This document shows positions 22,476 to 22,756 of a stretch of 22,756 nucleotides of DNA, in pieces. Position 1 is the stretch's first letter; each line of letters starts with the position of its first letter. Below the pieces are notes generated by a model. The model ran no database searches, was not told the DNA's origin, and saw only the letters and a program-made list of their open reading frames with translations. The DNA is from Pseudomonadota bacterium. Lineage in GTDB: Bacteria; Pseudomonadota; Alphaproteobacteria; Rhizobiales; Xanthobacteraceae. The stretch spans positions 1 through 22,756 of the forward strand of contig JAEWHT010000148.1 of NCBI GenBank assembly GCA_023387695.1, in the 5' to 3' direction. Made by a program: the position numbers and the translations under genes.

Positions 22476-22756
22476 AACCATCCTCCCCTTGTGCGGTCAG
22501 CCCTTCGTTGAAGGCCAACTCTGCTTGAGCCCGAAATGGGCGCATGCCTTAAATCTCGCAGGCCGCGCAGGTTAAACGCCGTCCGCATCCTTGCGGCAGG
22601 GGCGGGGTCACCAGCTCGGCCCGTGAGGTAAAATGAGGCACGTACCTCATCGTGTAGCAAAAGCACGCCGAGCGTGCAACTGCGGGGTGACGTTCCCCTA
22701 AAATCAACCGCAACGCTGTTCCCGCCGGCTCTCGCTTCCTCGGCATGATCAGGGAA
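22476..22756. other. Upstream leader and window end, no gene seen
   Basis: The 281 bases from the binding-protein start to the window edge show no convincing coding region; frames here have no signal peptide, domain or ribosome binding site of note. The stretch holds the palindromes described at 22633 and 22663 and presumably the sugar-operon promoter. Confidence 0.5.
22633..22650. promoter_or_regulatory. Operator-like palindrome upstream of sugar ABC operon
   Basis: ATGAGGCACGTACCTCAT is palindromic at 16 of 18 positions with an ACGT centre, 158 bases upstream of the binding-protein start. A second inverted repeat, GCACG-CCGAG-CGTGC, lies at 22663-22677. LacI, ROK or similar sugar regulators often bind such sites; no regulator gene is visible in the window. 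Confidence 0.45.

Noticed and set aside
1..22756. CRISPR arrays, tRNA or rRNA genes, insertion sequences, prophage
   Set aside because: No regularly spaced direct repeats, no cloverleaf or rRNA text recognised, and no transposase, integrase or phage proteins among the frames.

Overview
The window looks like a chromosomal segment of a Bradyrhizobium-type alphaproteobacterium. The evidence is high GC content, GTG and TTG starts, tightly overlapping operons, and intergenic repeats I recognise from Bradyrhizobium and its relatives (a long hairpin at 6796-6873 and a block near 18312-18478). No rRNA, tRNA, CRISPR array, transposase or phage gene was seen. The genus is an inference from composition and gene content.

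Most of the window (about 106-18153) is an accessory cluster for a PQQ-dependent (quinoprotein) alcohol dehydrogenase system of the lanthanide/XoxF type. The dehydrogenase (xoxF) and its cytochrome (xoxG) are not in the window. Left part: a minus-strand operon carries a NitT/TauT-like ABC importer (binding protein, permease, ATPase; 2935-507) and a small secreted acidic protein (459-106). Next are a small secreted four-cysteine protein (3008-3367, +) and a minus-strand pair, a periplasmic zinc metallohydrolase and a SoxYZ-like carrier (5204-3382), together called the quinoprotein relay system. Divergent from that pair is a plus-strand pair, the XoxJ-like periplasmic binding protein and the CXXCW/rhodanese-like protein (5332-6779). 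After a long hairpin repeat comes a small CusF/DUF1344-like protein (7179-6880, -).

Middle part: a five-gene minus-strand operon (11737-7329) encodes a binding protein, a YVTN beta-propeller, an ABC ATPase, an ABC-2 permease and a secreted helical protein. All four junctions are ATGA start/stop overlaps. It corresponds to the PQQ-alcohol-dehydrogenase-associated ABC system and resembles the lanthanide-uptake (lut) cluster of Methylobacterium. A divergent gene encodes a small secreted DUF3280/DUF2380-like protein with a CGGC motif. A strong 15-bp hairpin terminator separates it from S-formylglutathione hydrolase (fghA), which is preceded on its strand by a NarL/LuxR response regulator. The partner histidine kinase is divergent (14144-15502), and a large TonB-dependent receptor (15679-18153) follows it behind a striking array of inverted TTCCCGA repeats.

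A coherent model, partly inference: the TonB receptor takes a metal (probably lanthanide) complex across the outer membrane, the ABC systems and exported proteins handle it and quinoprotein maturation in the periplasm, XoxJ, the CXXCW protein and the SoxYZ/hydrolase relay assist the dehydrogenase, FghA removes formaldehyde-derived S-formylglutathione, and the two-component system controls the set, as FlhSR does in Paracoccus.

Right part: a repeat-bearing gap (18154-18582), a small secreted cysteine-containing protein (18583-18939, +), then an ordinary ribose-type sugar ABC importer operon on the minus strand (22475-18958). That operon has a hairpin between its binding-protein and ATPase genes and an operator-like palindrome upstream. 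It appears unrelated to the quinoprotein cluster.
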